Source: Blasia pusilla (lineage: Eukaryota > Marchantiophyta > Marchantiopsida > Blasiales). Taken from it: a DNA stretch of 64,000 nt. The stretch is from the NCBI GenBank assembly GCA_050084515.1, contig CM114273.1:19964001-20028000 (forward strand), written 5' to 3'. Positions 1 to 12,458 of this stretch are shown here, in pieces; position 1 is the stretch's first letter; every line of letters begins with the position of its first letter. The position numbers and the translations under genes are program-made. The notes under the pieces were generated by a model. It was not told the DNA's origin. It made no database searches and was given only the letters and a program-made list of their open reading frames with translations.

Positions 1-1200
1 ACAAACCAAGACATTATGAGTGGAAGAAAGAAAATTCAATTGTGGATAAGAATGGTAATGTACATTAAATATTTTTAAATAAATAGAAAAACCTAGAATT
101 TGGGGGGATTCTGTCTCGAGGGATGAAAAGTAATGCCACCATAAAACACCTGGGTATAAATAAATAAAAACTACAAAGCAAAAAGCGTATGTGAAATATC
201 TCCAACAAGCCTCATTAATGACAATTTATGTTCGTATTGCCCACTTTTTTTCTCACATTAATGCATCCATAATAGGAATAGAAATCTCGTTACCTACTTT
301 CATTCATTGGGCTATTATGATTATAGTATGACATCTATGGTGTTCCCAACATAACAACACATGAGGTGCTTTGGGCAAACTTAGACTCACTCCAGGCTAT
401 AAAGGAAGTACCATGACTCAATCATCCCCCAAAAGTTTGGTCTTAGCTTCATTGGCTTGTGGATGTGCAGTCTTTCTCTTAATTACAAAAGTATGAAAGC
501 ATGAACTCCCAAATTTTGAGTTTTGTTGGCATCAAAGGTAGTTCTAATTTGCAATTTTAAGTGTTTCCATTTTTGCCACTCTTGCTTCAAGTCATGTCCA
601 CATTCTTCATGCAAACCCTTAGTGAAGGCTAGACTATCTTACAAAGGGCAAGTTCGTATTCTAGCATTCTCCTTCATTGAAGACTAGATTTGAGAAAAGG
701 TCCTTTAGAATTTCATTCTTGAAGGTTGGAACCGCAAGCCGCTATTGTAGAGGTCGATTTTCAGCACGTTTCATGTATTTATAAATACGATCCCAAACCA
801 TAATGGGTTAGTTTTCTCAACTTTCCACCAAGTGTAACAAGCTCCCAATGGTGTGGGGACTACATTTTGATTTTTTGTGAAGTCTTCAAGAGAGAAAGAT
901 ATGTGACTCTTACAAAAGTTCATGAAACCCTAACCATTCCACAACGCATGCATGATAGAAATCCACAAGGACAAACTATTTTACTTGTTTGGTTCCTTCA
1001 AAAAAATTGCTCATAGGACATTAAAATTTTAATCTGAAGACATATGAAATGATTTACCTTCCCAAATTTGACAACAAATTTTCTTAACCGCGGATGCCAC
1101 AAAATTACAATCGTGAGAAGAAAAAAAATGATTAATTTTGGACTTTTCGTGATTTACATCGTTTTGGAAATTCGATATATATATATATATATACCACTTA
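1..1200. other. AT-rich intergenic DNA, no gene seen
   Basis: This stretch is AT-rich and nearly CpG-free. No open frame shows recognisable protein similarity and no intact repeat boundary is visible. A short TA run lies near 1176-1192, just before the composition switches to GC-rich. It is probably decayed transposable-element DNA, but nothing specific supports a family. Confidence 0.6.
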
Positions 1201-2330
1201 TAAATACGGATCTAAGGAGCGAATGAAGAGCCAATAAACACAGTAATTCGTGACGCGCCAAATTCTACTGTCGCTGTCGTAAGAAAATACATAATTGAGA
1301 TTCGTTTGGCTTTGAAGTCCGACGCGCCTGTCCCTTCCGTACTCATCTGCCACGCTGTCAGATCACATGATCGGCAGTGAGTGAGAGAGCACGCCCACTT
1401 GAGACTCTGACACGCAAGCACAAGCTTACAAGCGGACACCGACGGAAGTCTCCGTACCGCAGTCCGACCGTGTCGCCTCAGAATGCTTCCGTTTAATTTA
1501 AAATTTAGATTAATTTATAAATTAAAAACGAAGGCTTCAAGACTCCTCAACGCTACATTCCCCTGTTCACTAGGTCAGCGTACAAGTCCTTCAACGGCCT
1601 ACTACCAGCGGGCAGCGGGGCAGACGGACTGCCCCTGACGGAGACCGGGCACGTTACGACGGTGTCTCTCCGGACTCCACAGTTCCTTCCGGGAGACATA
1701 GGAACCTGCGGAGCGTAGGTACTCGGGACGCGCATTTACCGGCGGAACGGCTCCCGGAATCGCTCGGTCGAACCGGTTCCCCCCTGCCCGGAAGAGCCAG
1801 AGGGGAAGAACGGAAATCTGATCCGCTGAAGCGTGTGAGCAGAAATATGTACGGCATGTGGATTGAACAGATCCGTGGGCTCTGCGGAGGAAGCCGAGGC
1901 AGCGGCAACAGTTAAGGCTAAGCCGGGAGCAGTAAATGGGGATTTTCATACAAGGCGAGATACGAGGGCTCTAGTATTAGATAAGAACTCCGGAGTCCGC
2001 ACTGCGCCAACGTGAAAGAAAATGCCGTCTTTCCCGCCGGATCTGCGACACTAAAGATGACGTGAACTGGCAACACGAGGCTACCTCAAAAAATCCCATC
2101 TTGAATGCGGCATATAAAGCGCGACGCGAAAATACCGAAAAAAAGTCGCTCTCTGTCCTTACGGCGGATCACCGTTGTCCTCCGCTGGGGGATCCTGTAG
2201 CATGCAGGGAGAATTCCAGCATTTCATTCCCTGTTGTACAGTCCCGCTATAATTCTTCTTATCGCGCACGTTTTGTTTTTAAAGCGTGAGCGTTTTACGT
2301 GCTAGGAGATGGCGTGTTAAGGCTAGTACA
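1200..2330. other. GC/CpG-rich island without recognised gene
   Basis: Base composition changes sharply to CpG-rich and returns to AT-rich near 2330, with a short AT stretch at 1495-1530. Short open frames exist on both strands, but none carries a motif or splice pattern I recognise. It could be the promoter or first exon of an unrecognised or decayed gene, or a repeat that kept its CpGs. Confidence 0.5.
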
Positions 2331-2642
2331 GTTCTTTTAATTCAATAGAATATGTATTTTATTAATTCATATGCATACATCGTTCTCAATATATTCATAA
2401 TTTTCATTTTACTTTTTGTATTTGAAAGGAATTTTGAGACGGTTTATTATTGGAGGTAGTATGATAATTAAAACGGAAGGTCTATTGCTCCATAACTATC
2501 TACCACTCTAAGAGTTAATTCAACAGTACCCCCATATTTAGTAGTGAGGAATTAGAGACGTATTGGATTCAGTTGTTGGGTGTAAAAATGGAGGGAAAAA
2601 ATTGCGTTTAATATATTTAAATCTAACGATGGGATAGTTTAT
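2330..2642. other. AT-rich intergenic DNA
   Basis: Nothing recognisable is seen here apart from low-complexity AT-rich sequence leading up to the Helitron-like element. Confidence 0.6.
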
Positions 2643-2802
2643 TATATTATTATTGGAGACTTTTTTTTATTTGCAAACGTTTTTTTTTTTAACATGCGCC
2701 AACCCGGAAAAAGAAATCTCTCTCTATAGCTACCAATAAAATATTTTTTGTATAACATGATTAGTCTCTTCATTCGCGTGCATGACACGAGTTGCCCACT
2801 AG
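2643..2802 (+). mobile_element. Short non-autonomous Helitron-like element
   Basis: The left end carries the TATATTATTATTGGAG motif shared with several other elements in this window, although the leading TC is not preserved. The right end has a short GC hairpin (CGTG/CACG around 2776-2789), then about 10 bases, then CTAG at 2799-2802 followed by T. The hairpin plus CTAG-T is the typical plant Helitron 3' end. No coding capacity is seen, so mobility would depend on an autonomous relative elsewhere. Confidence 0.5.
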
Positions 2803-3620
2803 TTTATATTATTAACGAAACATAGGGGATTTAGTATATCTTGTTGGGAAAAAATAATTAGATGGATCATAGAGAGACATTTGGACCTCTAGGACTACTA
2901 GTTCCTTACCTTCCACAAGAACATAAATTTTCTTAATAGCCACTAAAGGTAACACTTGACACTCAAGTAAGATAGGAAACCGTCTACTTTAGCCAGCAGT
3001 AAAATGGTAAATATACGCTTGAAAATACCTTGAATCATAGTTCATCTGAGGAGCTAAAGAAGTGAAGTTCATTGTATTGATGTCCAATCGAAGCTATGCA
3101 TCAAATTTCTCAAGCATTCCGCAAGATTGTACATTGTGTAGGGATGCATCGATTAGTAGAAAACTGTCAAACAAGCATAATTGATGGGATACGTCTCTCA
3201 CACGTACCACACCATGAAAAACAAAATTTTGCAATGAGAGAATGAATGGAGGTTAGTCCCCTTCTCAATTATATAGGGTATATACAAGCAATCATAGCCA
3301 TAGTCTCAAGTTATACTAACTGTGGTTAATTAATCCTAGTTAAGATAATTTTGTTTCTTAACTAACTAACCAAGATTAAGCTTTCCTATTTTGTGTGAGT
3401 ATCAAATGAAGTTGTTTATGTGTGTGATGAGCTTCACTAAAATTCAATCTTCACTGCGATTTTCAAAGCATCAAGGTCACAATCATGCATAATTTCATAT
3501 CACGTATTATTTTGCCTCCATACTTTGATTCTAACTCTTCCATTTTTTTGGAACCATGGATTTTCTTAGAACCTCGAGTATTGCATGTCTTAACTCGATT
3601 AAGCATGGTCGCACAAAAAT
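2803..3620. other. AT-rich intergenic DNA
   Basis: No supported gene is seen and no clear repeat boundary was found. Confidence 0.55.
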
Positions 3621-3623
3621 AGA

Positions 3624-3795
3624 CATGGACGGATATGTCCATTAGCATGGATTGTAAGAGGTGAGGCCCACACTTATAGTTCATGATGGAAGGTAGGACA
3701 AGTGAGGAAATAAGGGGGGAGGAAGTGGGGGTGGAGGGAGGAAAAAACAAGGAAGTATGGAACACATAAGCAAGTGGGGGGGTGAGAAAGAAAGG
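3624..3795 (-). repeat. Dispersed repeat, inverted relative of 9345-9535
   Basis: Read on the minus strand, this segment aligns along its length with 9345-9535 on the plus strand. Shared blocks include the purine/pyrimidine-rich GGAAGTGGGGGTGGAG run, a 'tatagttcatgatggaa' block and a 'gtggattgtaagaggtg' block. The copies are clearly diverged. The strand bias makes long but meaningless open frames on the minus strand. I do not recognise the element class. Confidence 0.7.
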
Positions 3796-6660
3796 GAAAG
3801 TAGGGCCTGCAAGTTCTTCCATAGGAAAGATGAAAGTCCACAGACATTGACTTTGTCCACATGCAACCTTGCGATTGAGGCACTTGAGGCTTTATCATAA
3901 TTTCTCCCATCCCAACTTATTTGGAGCAAATTGCTCTCAATTTCGAAAGTGTTTAGCATCAAATATCTTCCATAGGAAATGTGTCGAGCCGTAGATTTTT
4001 TGGGAAGGCCTCACTAGGTATCTAGAGATTTGCACTCTTGTAGGAGCTTTATGTGTGGGGTGTACGATTCCATTAGATTCAATGCTTTTGCAGAGCTACT
4101 CGCTCTTTGCAAGGCCTTTGTATTTAGGGTGACATATTGTGCGACTCAATATATCACCTTTTTCCCTTCGATCACTAACACAAATCTTCCCATAATCCAT
4201 CAGATTGGATACATGGTCGATCATGGTAAGGAATCATCTTTAGTCAAGAAACATCTTTTCCCCACAATTATAATCATCCATACTCTTGACTATTATGAGT
4301 GTTAGCTCTTTTAGGGATAGAGGCCTCCAATATGTGCATATCATACAAGACTTGACTCTAATCTCAACAGCGGATCGTGGAACGTTCTACACCACTAAAG
4401 GAAAGTTACATTCTTGGTTCCATATGGGATGTAATTTCCCTTATCTCTCTATATGCATCTCTGTGTAGTTAACCTCTCCAAGAAATTGAATGCCCATCTT
4501 CTTTTAGATAATGCCTACTCAGTGTCTAATCTCTTGATCGAGAATCTCTCACCCCTTTCAAGAGAAAGTATGTTTATGAGGCAATAGACTACCGAGGAAC
4601 CTCATTCAAAGGATTGAAGCTACAATGAGTCTTTGACGAAGCAATGTACCTTTAATGAATCTTTAGGAGTGCAACATTGGCATATATTTTTGAATAACCA
4701 TTATGAACTGATCTTTTCTATGTTCATTTTGGAACTCAAAAATTCCTTTCTAAAAAGTGTCATTCCGTTGCGATCGGCACCCTTAGCAATAACAACCCTG
4801 CTTCCTCTTCAAGTCTTCCCCGAACACTTGACATGCTTCCTTGCTAGTCAGAAAGCTCTTCCCCTCAACATCCAATCTCTTGGCCAAATTTTGTTCCACA
4901 TGAGATAAGTTCTTGAATTGTTAAATATTGATGCTAGTGCATCATACGGGCATTCTTACTAGTATTTTATTATGGATATGCGACGTGGAAAAAGTTTGAG
5001 ATGGGATATTTTGGCTTTAATGTTTCTAAAGAAGGAAATCTGATTTGAAAGTATTTTTGTGGACATTTATGGCAAGCCCTAAAAATATGGAGTTGACAAT
5101 TTATATAAGCGTTTGAAAATATATCTCAATTTAGAAGCTTAACATGCAAGAACCTGAGGTGAATACTAATATGCATCTATTTTATTTGATTTTTCCACAA
5201 TGGGAAATCTGAATTATTTTTAAGAGGAATTTTTTACCTCTTCTCATTTTCATTTTTTTTCCCAAAATTCACTTTAAATTTCCATCCCAATCCAATTTTT
5301 TTCTATAGAAGATGGGTAAAATAAAATAGAAGGGAGACTTGGGAGAATTGCATGTATATTCGGAAATCTTTATTAAAAAATTAAGATTAGAAAACATAAA
5401 CAATGATGAAATAGTCGGAGAATTGGAAGGAGACTCTTTTAAAACTTGTAAAAACTTTAAGTTAGTGTGTAAGCACATGTCTTTATTTCCATTCCTCCTT
5501 GGCTTAGTATATATTGATATGAAAAATAATAATGTGTGAAAGTCTTCACATATGGCATGCTTAGAAAATTTATCAAGGAGGCTAATCCAAACAATACTAT
5601 AATTAATATTATTTTCATAGGATGTGAACTTAGGTTTGAAGGGGTTAGTGTTTTTCTACACCCCAATTGGGTGGCCAAAGCTATTTAAATCTTATAGTCC
5701 TCACAAAAAAATTTCCTTTCCTTTCATAACATGTCTTGGATTGATTGAATTTTGTAATTAGTAATATTGGAATTCATATTAGCTAAATTATAAACATAAA
5801 AATTTTAAGATTATAAAGATATAAGAGAGTGAGGACATTTGATTTACGTTTTGACTCAATTTCTAATATATAGATTTTTTTATTAGTGATAGTTATTTAC
5901 ACTAAATTGAGCCATTACTTCTATGCCCATAAAATGCATTGGAACATCATATATTCCATATTTGAGATATTGAAAAAAATATTAGTTACCTAATGAACCA
6001 AGGAAACACTCACCTATCAATATTTTGAAATCTTCCATATCTAAATTTCCACTTCTCATAATCAACTGAATTTATATCTTCCAAGAAAACCAAGGACCCC
6101 TATTCCCACCATCCCAACCAAGGTATAAATGGAGTTCTTCCTATAAGAGCACCTCTTGATTACCTGCTAGATCTGACCGTTGATCTCATACACTCTATTG
6201 AATCTACGAGTGTTCGTCTATCGATAGCAATCCCCGGCTTTCCTCTTGGGAACTTTGTCCACCATGATCTTGAGCTTTTCTTCGGTACTATGAAGTTCTG
6301 TTCATGATTATCCTCAGCTTTCCTTCAGGAATGTGAAGTTCTATCCGCCGAAAACCTCAACTTTCCATCGAAGGGAAAAGGGTTAAATAAAAATAAATGG
6401 AGAAACCCATCCGAAAAAAAAAAAAAAAAACTTGAAGAGTCTTTTAAAAAAAAATTCCCTTACAAAGTAAACTCAACACAACAAAAACAAAATCATCTTC
6501 CCCAAGAAACAAACATGCCCACATTAAAAGGCCTCGTAAATCCTTGGCTTGGGCACATCATAAACCATGAAAACCTATTGATGTAGACAATATACAAATA
6601 TCTCCCTGCTCGACACCCGTTGACCTCTGCTTATAACACTTATTCTCTTTAAGAACTTAC
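3796..6660. other. AT-rich intergenic DNA
   Basis: Short open frames occur but none resembles a known protein. There is a homopolymer A run near 6414-6430. It is probably degenerate repeat DNA. Confidence 0.55.
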
Positions 6661-6666
6661 TTACAT

Positions 6667-6714
6667 CTAAATTTCTTACTTTCGCTCCTTACAAGGTGAA
6701 AGTAAGAAATTTAG
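6667..6714. repeat. 17-bp perfect inverted repeat (hairpin)
   Basis: Left arm 6667-6683 and right arm 6698-6714 are exact reverse complements, separated by a 14-base loop. The right arm marks the start of a GC-rich island running to about 7150. It could be the end of an inverted-repeat element or a strong hairpin in a transcript. Confidence 0.8.
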
Positions 6715-7150
6715 AGCTCTTCTTTCACCCGCGCTGTCTACGGGCACCGGTTAATAAAACCGTGGGAAAGATTATGTCGGCCCGCTACATCCGACCACCG
6801 GTCCCGGACCGTCGAAACCGCCCACCGACATATTTGGAGCCGGTACCGATTTGTGGACAGGTGGCAGTTTCGATCCGCATGACATGATGAGGGTGTGTGT
6901 GAGAGGGCCGTTGAGCTGTCTGTACTGCTGTGAGTCCTCTTGGGACCTTTTCCAGTCTGTCCCCCGAGATACGGAGAATCCGGGGAACACGCTACAGCCT
7001 TAGGGTATGCTCTCTCCCCTTCGGCTATCTTGGGCCGTTGACTCTCGTCTGTCGGGGCCTCCTATTTTATTTACCTCCTGTAGGATAGACTCCTGACGGC
7101 AGACGCCGTCGTGTCTGCACCGGAGTCGGATAGGACTTTTTAGGTAACAT
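6715..7150. other. GC/CpG-rich island without recognised gene
   Basis: This is a GC-rich block between the 6667-6714 hairpin and the retroposon at 7151. No coding motif was recognised on either strand. Its composition contrasts strongly with the AT-rich flanks. Confidence 0.5.
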
Positions 7151-7401
7151 GGGATTTTGCGGCGGGCTCATGCTGTGGGAGAGCCGGCGCTAGAGGCCCA
7201 CTTAGTAGTAATCATAGTTCTCTTGTTGTTGTTGATATTGTCTCTGTTGTTGGTGAGTTTCGTCGTTAAGGGGGGGAATGCCCCCTTCTTCCTTTTCTGG
7301 TCATGTTGTGGCCTTCAGGTTTTGACTCTTTGAGTCCCCCTCTTTTGTACTTCCGATGGGTTTTCATCACTCGTTTTTATCGAAGTGCATCTTTGTTTTT
7401 A
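7151..7401 (+). mobile_element. Small retroposon (SINE-like or short LINE 3' end)
   Basis: The segment starts at GGGATTTTGCGGCGGG and ends near GTGCATCTTTGTTTTTATT. It is flanked by an 11-bp direct repeat, TTAGGTAACAT, at 7140-7150 and 7402-7412, which I read as a target-site duplication. A second copy at 34251-34493 begins and ends at essentially the same bases, so the family has defined ends instead of random 5' truncation. No tRNA-type A or B box was evident, so SINE status is an inference; a short derivative of a LINE 3' end is the alternative. Confidence 0.7.
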
Positions 7402-7412
7402 TTAGGTAACAT

Positions 7413-9276
7413 TATTGTTTTTGCTAGGGTTGTTTAGTATGAAAACATCCTTAGTCCTTAGGATCATCCTAACATATTTATTGAATTACCTATCACATAT
7501 CAAAAATGAAATGCTACAATACAACAAAATAGATGTTGTTAATATTCCTAACGGTAAGGATTCTCTATCACATACAAATGCCATAATAGCTAATCCAATC
7601 GAGGCGCTAAAGGGGAGTTTTACATAGAGTTTTTTTGGGTAAAGGGGAGTTTTATGTACAGAGAACTCCCGCCATCAGTTACACAAGAACGAAACAATAC
7701 AAACCCCCGCGTACAAAGTGATGGTAAAACATGATTACCGTGAATATCGAGTGACGGCTAACATGTTGACAGCCTAACCCATAAAATTTATTCATCTAAT
7801 AGTATTTCTCCATGTCATACCATGAACCTGGTGGAGCATTGTGTGGTGATTGCAGAAAATATTCTGCTCTGCACCCACTTGGGAGGGAACCAAAAAACAC
7901 GGGCTTTAAATTGGGGTCATAAATATTTCCTCAATATGCTAAATGGAAGGGGCATTATGCAAAGATATAACATTTTATTCTTGTCTTTTTTCATGATTTG
8001 TTTATATTTCTAATGATATTTCACTATAGGCATTTTTGTAGTTGTATATAGAAATAATATCCAACCCTTAAAGTCTTCTTTGGAATATTTTGAGAGGTAA
8101 GATAAGGGAACCTTATGCCCCACCCTAGCAACCCTATCTTGGGGTAGACATAACTCACTCTTCCATAGTTCCCAAGGGAACAAAATTATGCAAATAATAC
8201 TATATATTGGGATACTTTGTCCCATGAAGAAAACATTGGCTATATTTATTCTCGTGTACATTATCTTATCTCAACAAGTCACGGTCTTCTTCTTCTTTAA
8301 TTGTTGGCCTTATCAAGGCAACATATACCTTTATTTATTATGCCTACCTATGAACTATATCTTGGTAGTTCTTGGATTCCTTCTTTTTTTTTCGTCATGT
8401 CTATGTTTTGGAGTTTTACATTCTTAATTATTCAAATATTTTACCAGCAGGTCTATAGAATATAAAATTTGGCAATAATTTATATTCCACATAATTATAT
8501 GCAATTAAAAGGAAAATCAAACACGAAGAAAAAAATTAATATGATCAAATTAGAAATTCCATAGTAATTGCATTTGACCAAAATAAAGAGAGAAAAAAGG
8601 GGAGATAATTGTAGGTATAAGTATCTATTTCACACCCTAATTCTTAAGCCAACTGTGTATTTCATATAAGATTGGATTTTCAGGAATTCATTATATTGCC
8701 ACACAAGATACTCTAATAACTTCAATATACCAATGATCTTACTCGTGATTTCTTTTTTAGTCAACCCATTTTGACATTTAACATTTTTTCTCGCAATATC
8801 TAAAGTGCCATCACTAATATTTACTCATACTTTTGAAGCCCATATTACTACATTACTTTGATTTTTTTCTTCACTTTCCTCAATCATCACCTCCTTCATT
8901 CCCTTCGATGATTCCCATAAGGTTTTATGTGAAGTTTGTTAAAACATAGGGGAAAAAGAGTGAAAATTGATTAAAAAAAATCACATAATTATTGGAGGTT
9001 TTCATGATTGAATAAAACATTAGACCACATGGTATAGTTATAAGAAAACCCACTATATATTGTTTCGAGTAAGTAATAGAATGTAATGTTGTCATGGAAA
9101 CATATGCCACTTTCATTTCTTATTTCATTTTCACATTTAACTTCAATGTGCTCTCCTAGTACTTTACAGGAAATAATTTAATACAATATATAATATCCTA
9201 GTCGGCATGTCCTTGTTATGCAAAATTAGAAAGAAGTTGGAGTCATCTCAATTATAAGAGATCCTTATCCTCTTCA
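7413..9276. other. AT-rich intergenic DNA
   Basis: No gene is supported. A few hydrophobic open frames (for example 8188-8427) reflect T-rich sequence and show no family motif. Confidence 0.55.
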
Positions 9277-9344
9277 ATGCCCTACACATTTTCAAAGGGG
9301 GGAGGGGAAGTGGGGACAAGGTTCGATATAGGCCCCATCTTCCC

Positions 9345-9535
9345 CTTCCTCCCCCCCCCCCCCCCTTGCTTATATGTTCCATACTTTCATGTTTCTTCCT
9401 CTCTCCACCCCCACTTCCTCTCCCCTTATTGCCCCTTTCGCCCTTGCCCTACCTTCGAATTCCATCATGAACTATAAAGTATGGGCCCCACCTCTTACAA
9501 TCCACATTAGTGGACATATCCGTCCATGTCCGTCC
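9345..9535 (+). repeat. Dispersed repeat, inverted partner of 3624-3795
   Basis: This is the plus-strand partner of the repeat at 3624-3795. It contains a run of 15 C at 9351-9365 that is shorter in the partner. It is not recognised as a known class. Confidence 0.7.
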
Positions 9536-9730
9536 TAGGGACGGACTTGTCCATTTCTTCGCAACCATGGGATGGGGAGATTAATATATTTCTTTATTGT
9601 AAGAAAACAATAATCACCCCTCAACCCCAACCCCCAATCCAAAATTCATGCATCCTTTTATGACCAAGAAAAACCTCTCCTATCTCATATATATATATAC
9701 ACGCGTGCATGCAAGGCATTTTGAGTCATG

Positions 9731-9846
<116 letters not shown>

Positions 9847-10185
9847 AGTGGTGAGGTGCCCGTGCGATGCAAGGGTGCCAAGATAAAATGCGTTCATAAT
9901 ATGTTAATAGTCAAGTCCAGTTTCAAATTTTAGAATCTTCATCATTATATAGCTCTCCTGATGTTATAAGAGTCATCGTACATAAACGACCCTGAGAAGT
10001 AAGAAGAGCTCCAAAGAAGGGTCCTCACAAACGTGGGAAGAAGGCCCCCACATACTCTAGAATGGCACAAAGGGAAAAAAAGAGAGTCAAACTTGACATG
10101 TGTGAGATTTTCATTGGCCAAAATGTACAAGTGTCGAAAATGAAGGGGTTGGAATCAAGATGGGGTTCTTCAATAATAATATAGA
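9847..10185 (-). mobile_element. Helitron-like element, minus orientation
   Basis: The right end is CAATAATAATATAGA followed by T, the reverse complement of the TCTATATTATTATTG start seen in other copies. The left end has the reverse complement of the 3' hairpin region (GTGCCCGTGCGATGC near 9857-9871), with a degenerate CAG in place of CTAG. No open frame of note lies inside. The element also seems to cut off the left edge of the LTR copy that begins at 10190. Confidence 0.5.
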
Positions 10186-10189
10186 TATA

Positions 10190-10512
10190 AGGTGACTTGT
10201 TGATTGAGTCAATGGTGATTCGGTAACCTGTGCACGCACATCATTGTTTGGAGCTTATTTTTGGGGGAAGAGCCTTTTGGCTCTTCCACCAAAAGGCTCT
10301 TTCTTCCCAATGCTATAAGAGAGGGAGAGATGGTTTTCCCAAGCCATGTTTCTCATGTTGAGCCTTAAGAGCACCTCTCTTGCTTTGTGTGTAGTAGGAA
10401 CTACGGTGCTAGCGTCTAGATTCCCTCATAGTGGAGGGTGGATGTGGTTCCATATGTTGATATAGATTCGAGAGTGGAGTTGGACATGCGAGCCATTTTT
10501 ACTTTGATTTTA
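10190..10512 (+). mobile_element. Left LTR-like repeat of a decayed LTR element
   Basis: This segment aligns with 15785-16087. Shared blocks include gggaagagcctttt, ctataagagagggagaga, catctctcttgctttgtgt, a ccctcatagnggagggtggatgtgg block and gagccatttttact. It contains a 12-bp perfect stem at 10269-10280/10289-10300 with an 8-base loop. The left boundary coincides with the Helitron-like element, so the LTR is probably truncated. No primer-binding site was recognised after it. Confidence 0.6.
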
Positions 10513-12440
10513 CATGAGAAAGGTGCGAGGGGGATTTTTTGTAAGTAGAGAGGCAAGCAAGCTGCCTTGGAGACGCTAGTGGCGTTTGTGTTATCGTTTT
10601 TCTGTTCAGAAGGCGATGTTTTTTTTTCACTAATTGTCATTGGTAGCAGACTGGGTAGAGCAGTAGCATGGTGACGGGCATGAATGCTCATATAGCGTGT
10701 AGGTAGTAGCGTCGAGAGAGTGGCGCATGTCCGGAAGGAAAGCAAGAGAGCTTTGCATGGCTTGCAATTGCCGGGGGTTGTCAAGTAAATGGTGGCTAAG
10801 CTAAGGCTTGCGCTAGAACTAGGGCTAGGTCGCTTTTGATTGAGATCAAATGACCGAAAACCAATTGTATGGAAAGGGAGAGTGAATTTCCGGGTGGGGA
10901 GGAGAGCTCCATAAGGAGCCATGCCCATGGAGGTGCACCCATGAGAATAGGGCCGTGTGCAGGCGCGAGACTTGAAGGGAATTTTAGGCGATGTTAGTCA
11001 AGGTTAGTGTTGTCATGTTTGGAAGGAGAGAAGGAGCTGGCTACGTGGGATTTTTGTTGCATAAGGAAACGTGCCCATGAGGAGTTAACGAGGAGCAAGT
11101 GATGTACATGGACATGTTTGCAGTTGGACAAGAGGACATAGGGGTCGGGAGGGCTTGAGATGGAGGTCGTAGAATTTGGGAGAAAAGACGAGCCGAGTGA
11201 CTGCAGGTAGATACCTCAAGCAGTCATGTAAGAGCAAGCTAAGCAGGTTGGGCCACGGGTGAGTGCCTCGGACGAAGTAGGACAAGCCATAACAAAATGG
11301 GAAGAGCGGGGGATGAACTGTATAGGGGTGTGGACTAAGAGCTTTGTAATAGCCAAGTAATAGCTCAAGGCCATAAGAGAGTTTGAGTGTGAGGAGAACG
11401 GAAGTGAGGAGGTAAACGCGGGTTAAAGGGCCGCAAGTTGACGAAGAACAGAGGCCCTAAGCCGACGGACAAGGTAGTCATGCACTAGGGAAGGAAAAGA
11501 GTCGGAGCAAGAGCTATGGTGACTCCTGCAGACTCAAGCAAGCTAGAGACGGTGAAAGAAAGGGTCACGGTTAGCCGGGCTACGCGGTGAGGACAATGAC
11601 TATGGTGACTAGGATGTGTGGTAGTCAAGCTTACCACATAGAGACCAAATGTGGTTGAGTGAGGGGTATGTGGTTGTATGAGTGTATTTCACTTCTGAGC
11701 GGGGTTGTGGTATGTGACGGGAGTTGATAGCCAGTAAGAGTGTTTGGGTGATTAGTTGACTTGCTAGTACTTTGGAAACAAGTGTTGAGATGGGTGAGCC
11801 TTGTCGAGAGTTTACGACGGAGTGCTAGAGGTGGGGACACACTCACCGATTCCGACTAAGAGTCTGCATTTGCAGAGAGGAGAGTCGACGTGTTGTTTGA
11901 GGAGAGTGTCGTGCCGTAGAGATGGCCGCACCACATGGAGAAGTCAGTGTTGACCGTGCAGTAGAGCGATGGAGTGCATGTTCATGTTACCCTTTCGAGT
12001 CCCTTTTTCCACACTTGTCTCATGTCATTGAGGGTGTTGGGTATTGGATAGTAGCTTAGGCTAGATGGATGTAATGATGATGGCGGGTGTAGGCTCCTTG
12101 TTTGTGGAGATAAGGCGGTTTCTGAGGTAGGGATCATGTGTATGACCCGAGAGAGTGTCAGTAGCATATCAAGTAGCATATGTGAGCTAGCTTGCGAGGT
12201 TGAGAGTTAGCATGAGTGTTGAGTAAGCGTGAGGCTGGATGTAGCATCACAAGATTAACATTAGTGTAGGTGAGCTATTGAGGAGTGTGGGAGACTCTTG
12301 ATGAGTCTAAGTGCTTGAGCATGCAAGACAGGGTTGTAAGCACAACATTCTTCAAGGGTTCGGAAGAATGGGGTATTTTTGGCAGTGGTAGTGGATGTGC
12401 ACGGAGTGGAGTGATGTATTGAGGGGTTTCCAGTGAGAAA
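10513..12440. other. Untranslated or decayed leader of the LTR element
   Basis: About 1.9 kb lies between the left LTR-like repeat and the first gag-like segment. The plus strand has no useful open frame. The longer minus-strand open frames are pyrimidine-rich and show no motif. I see no gene in it. Confidence 0.45.
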
Positions 12441-12458
12441 TCACCCCGACTCCCATCT

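Noticed and set aside
10416-10928. 170-codon minus-strand open frame within the LTR element
   Set aside because: No domain or motif, pyrimidine-biased composition and overlap with the LTR-like repeat on the other strand make it a compositional shadow.
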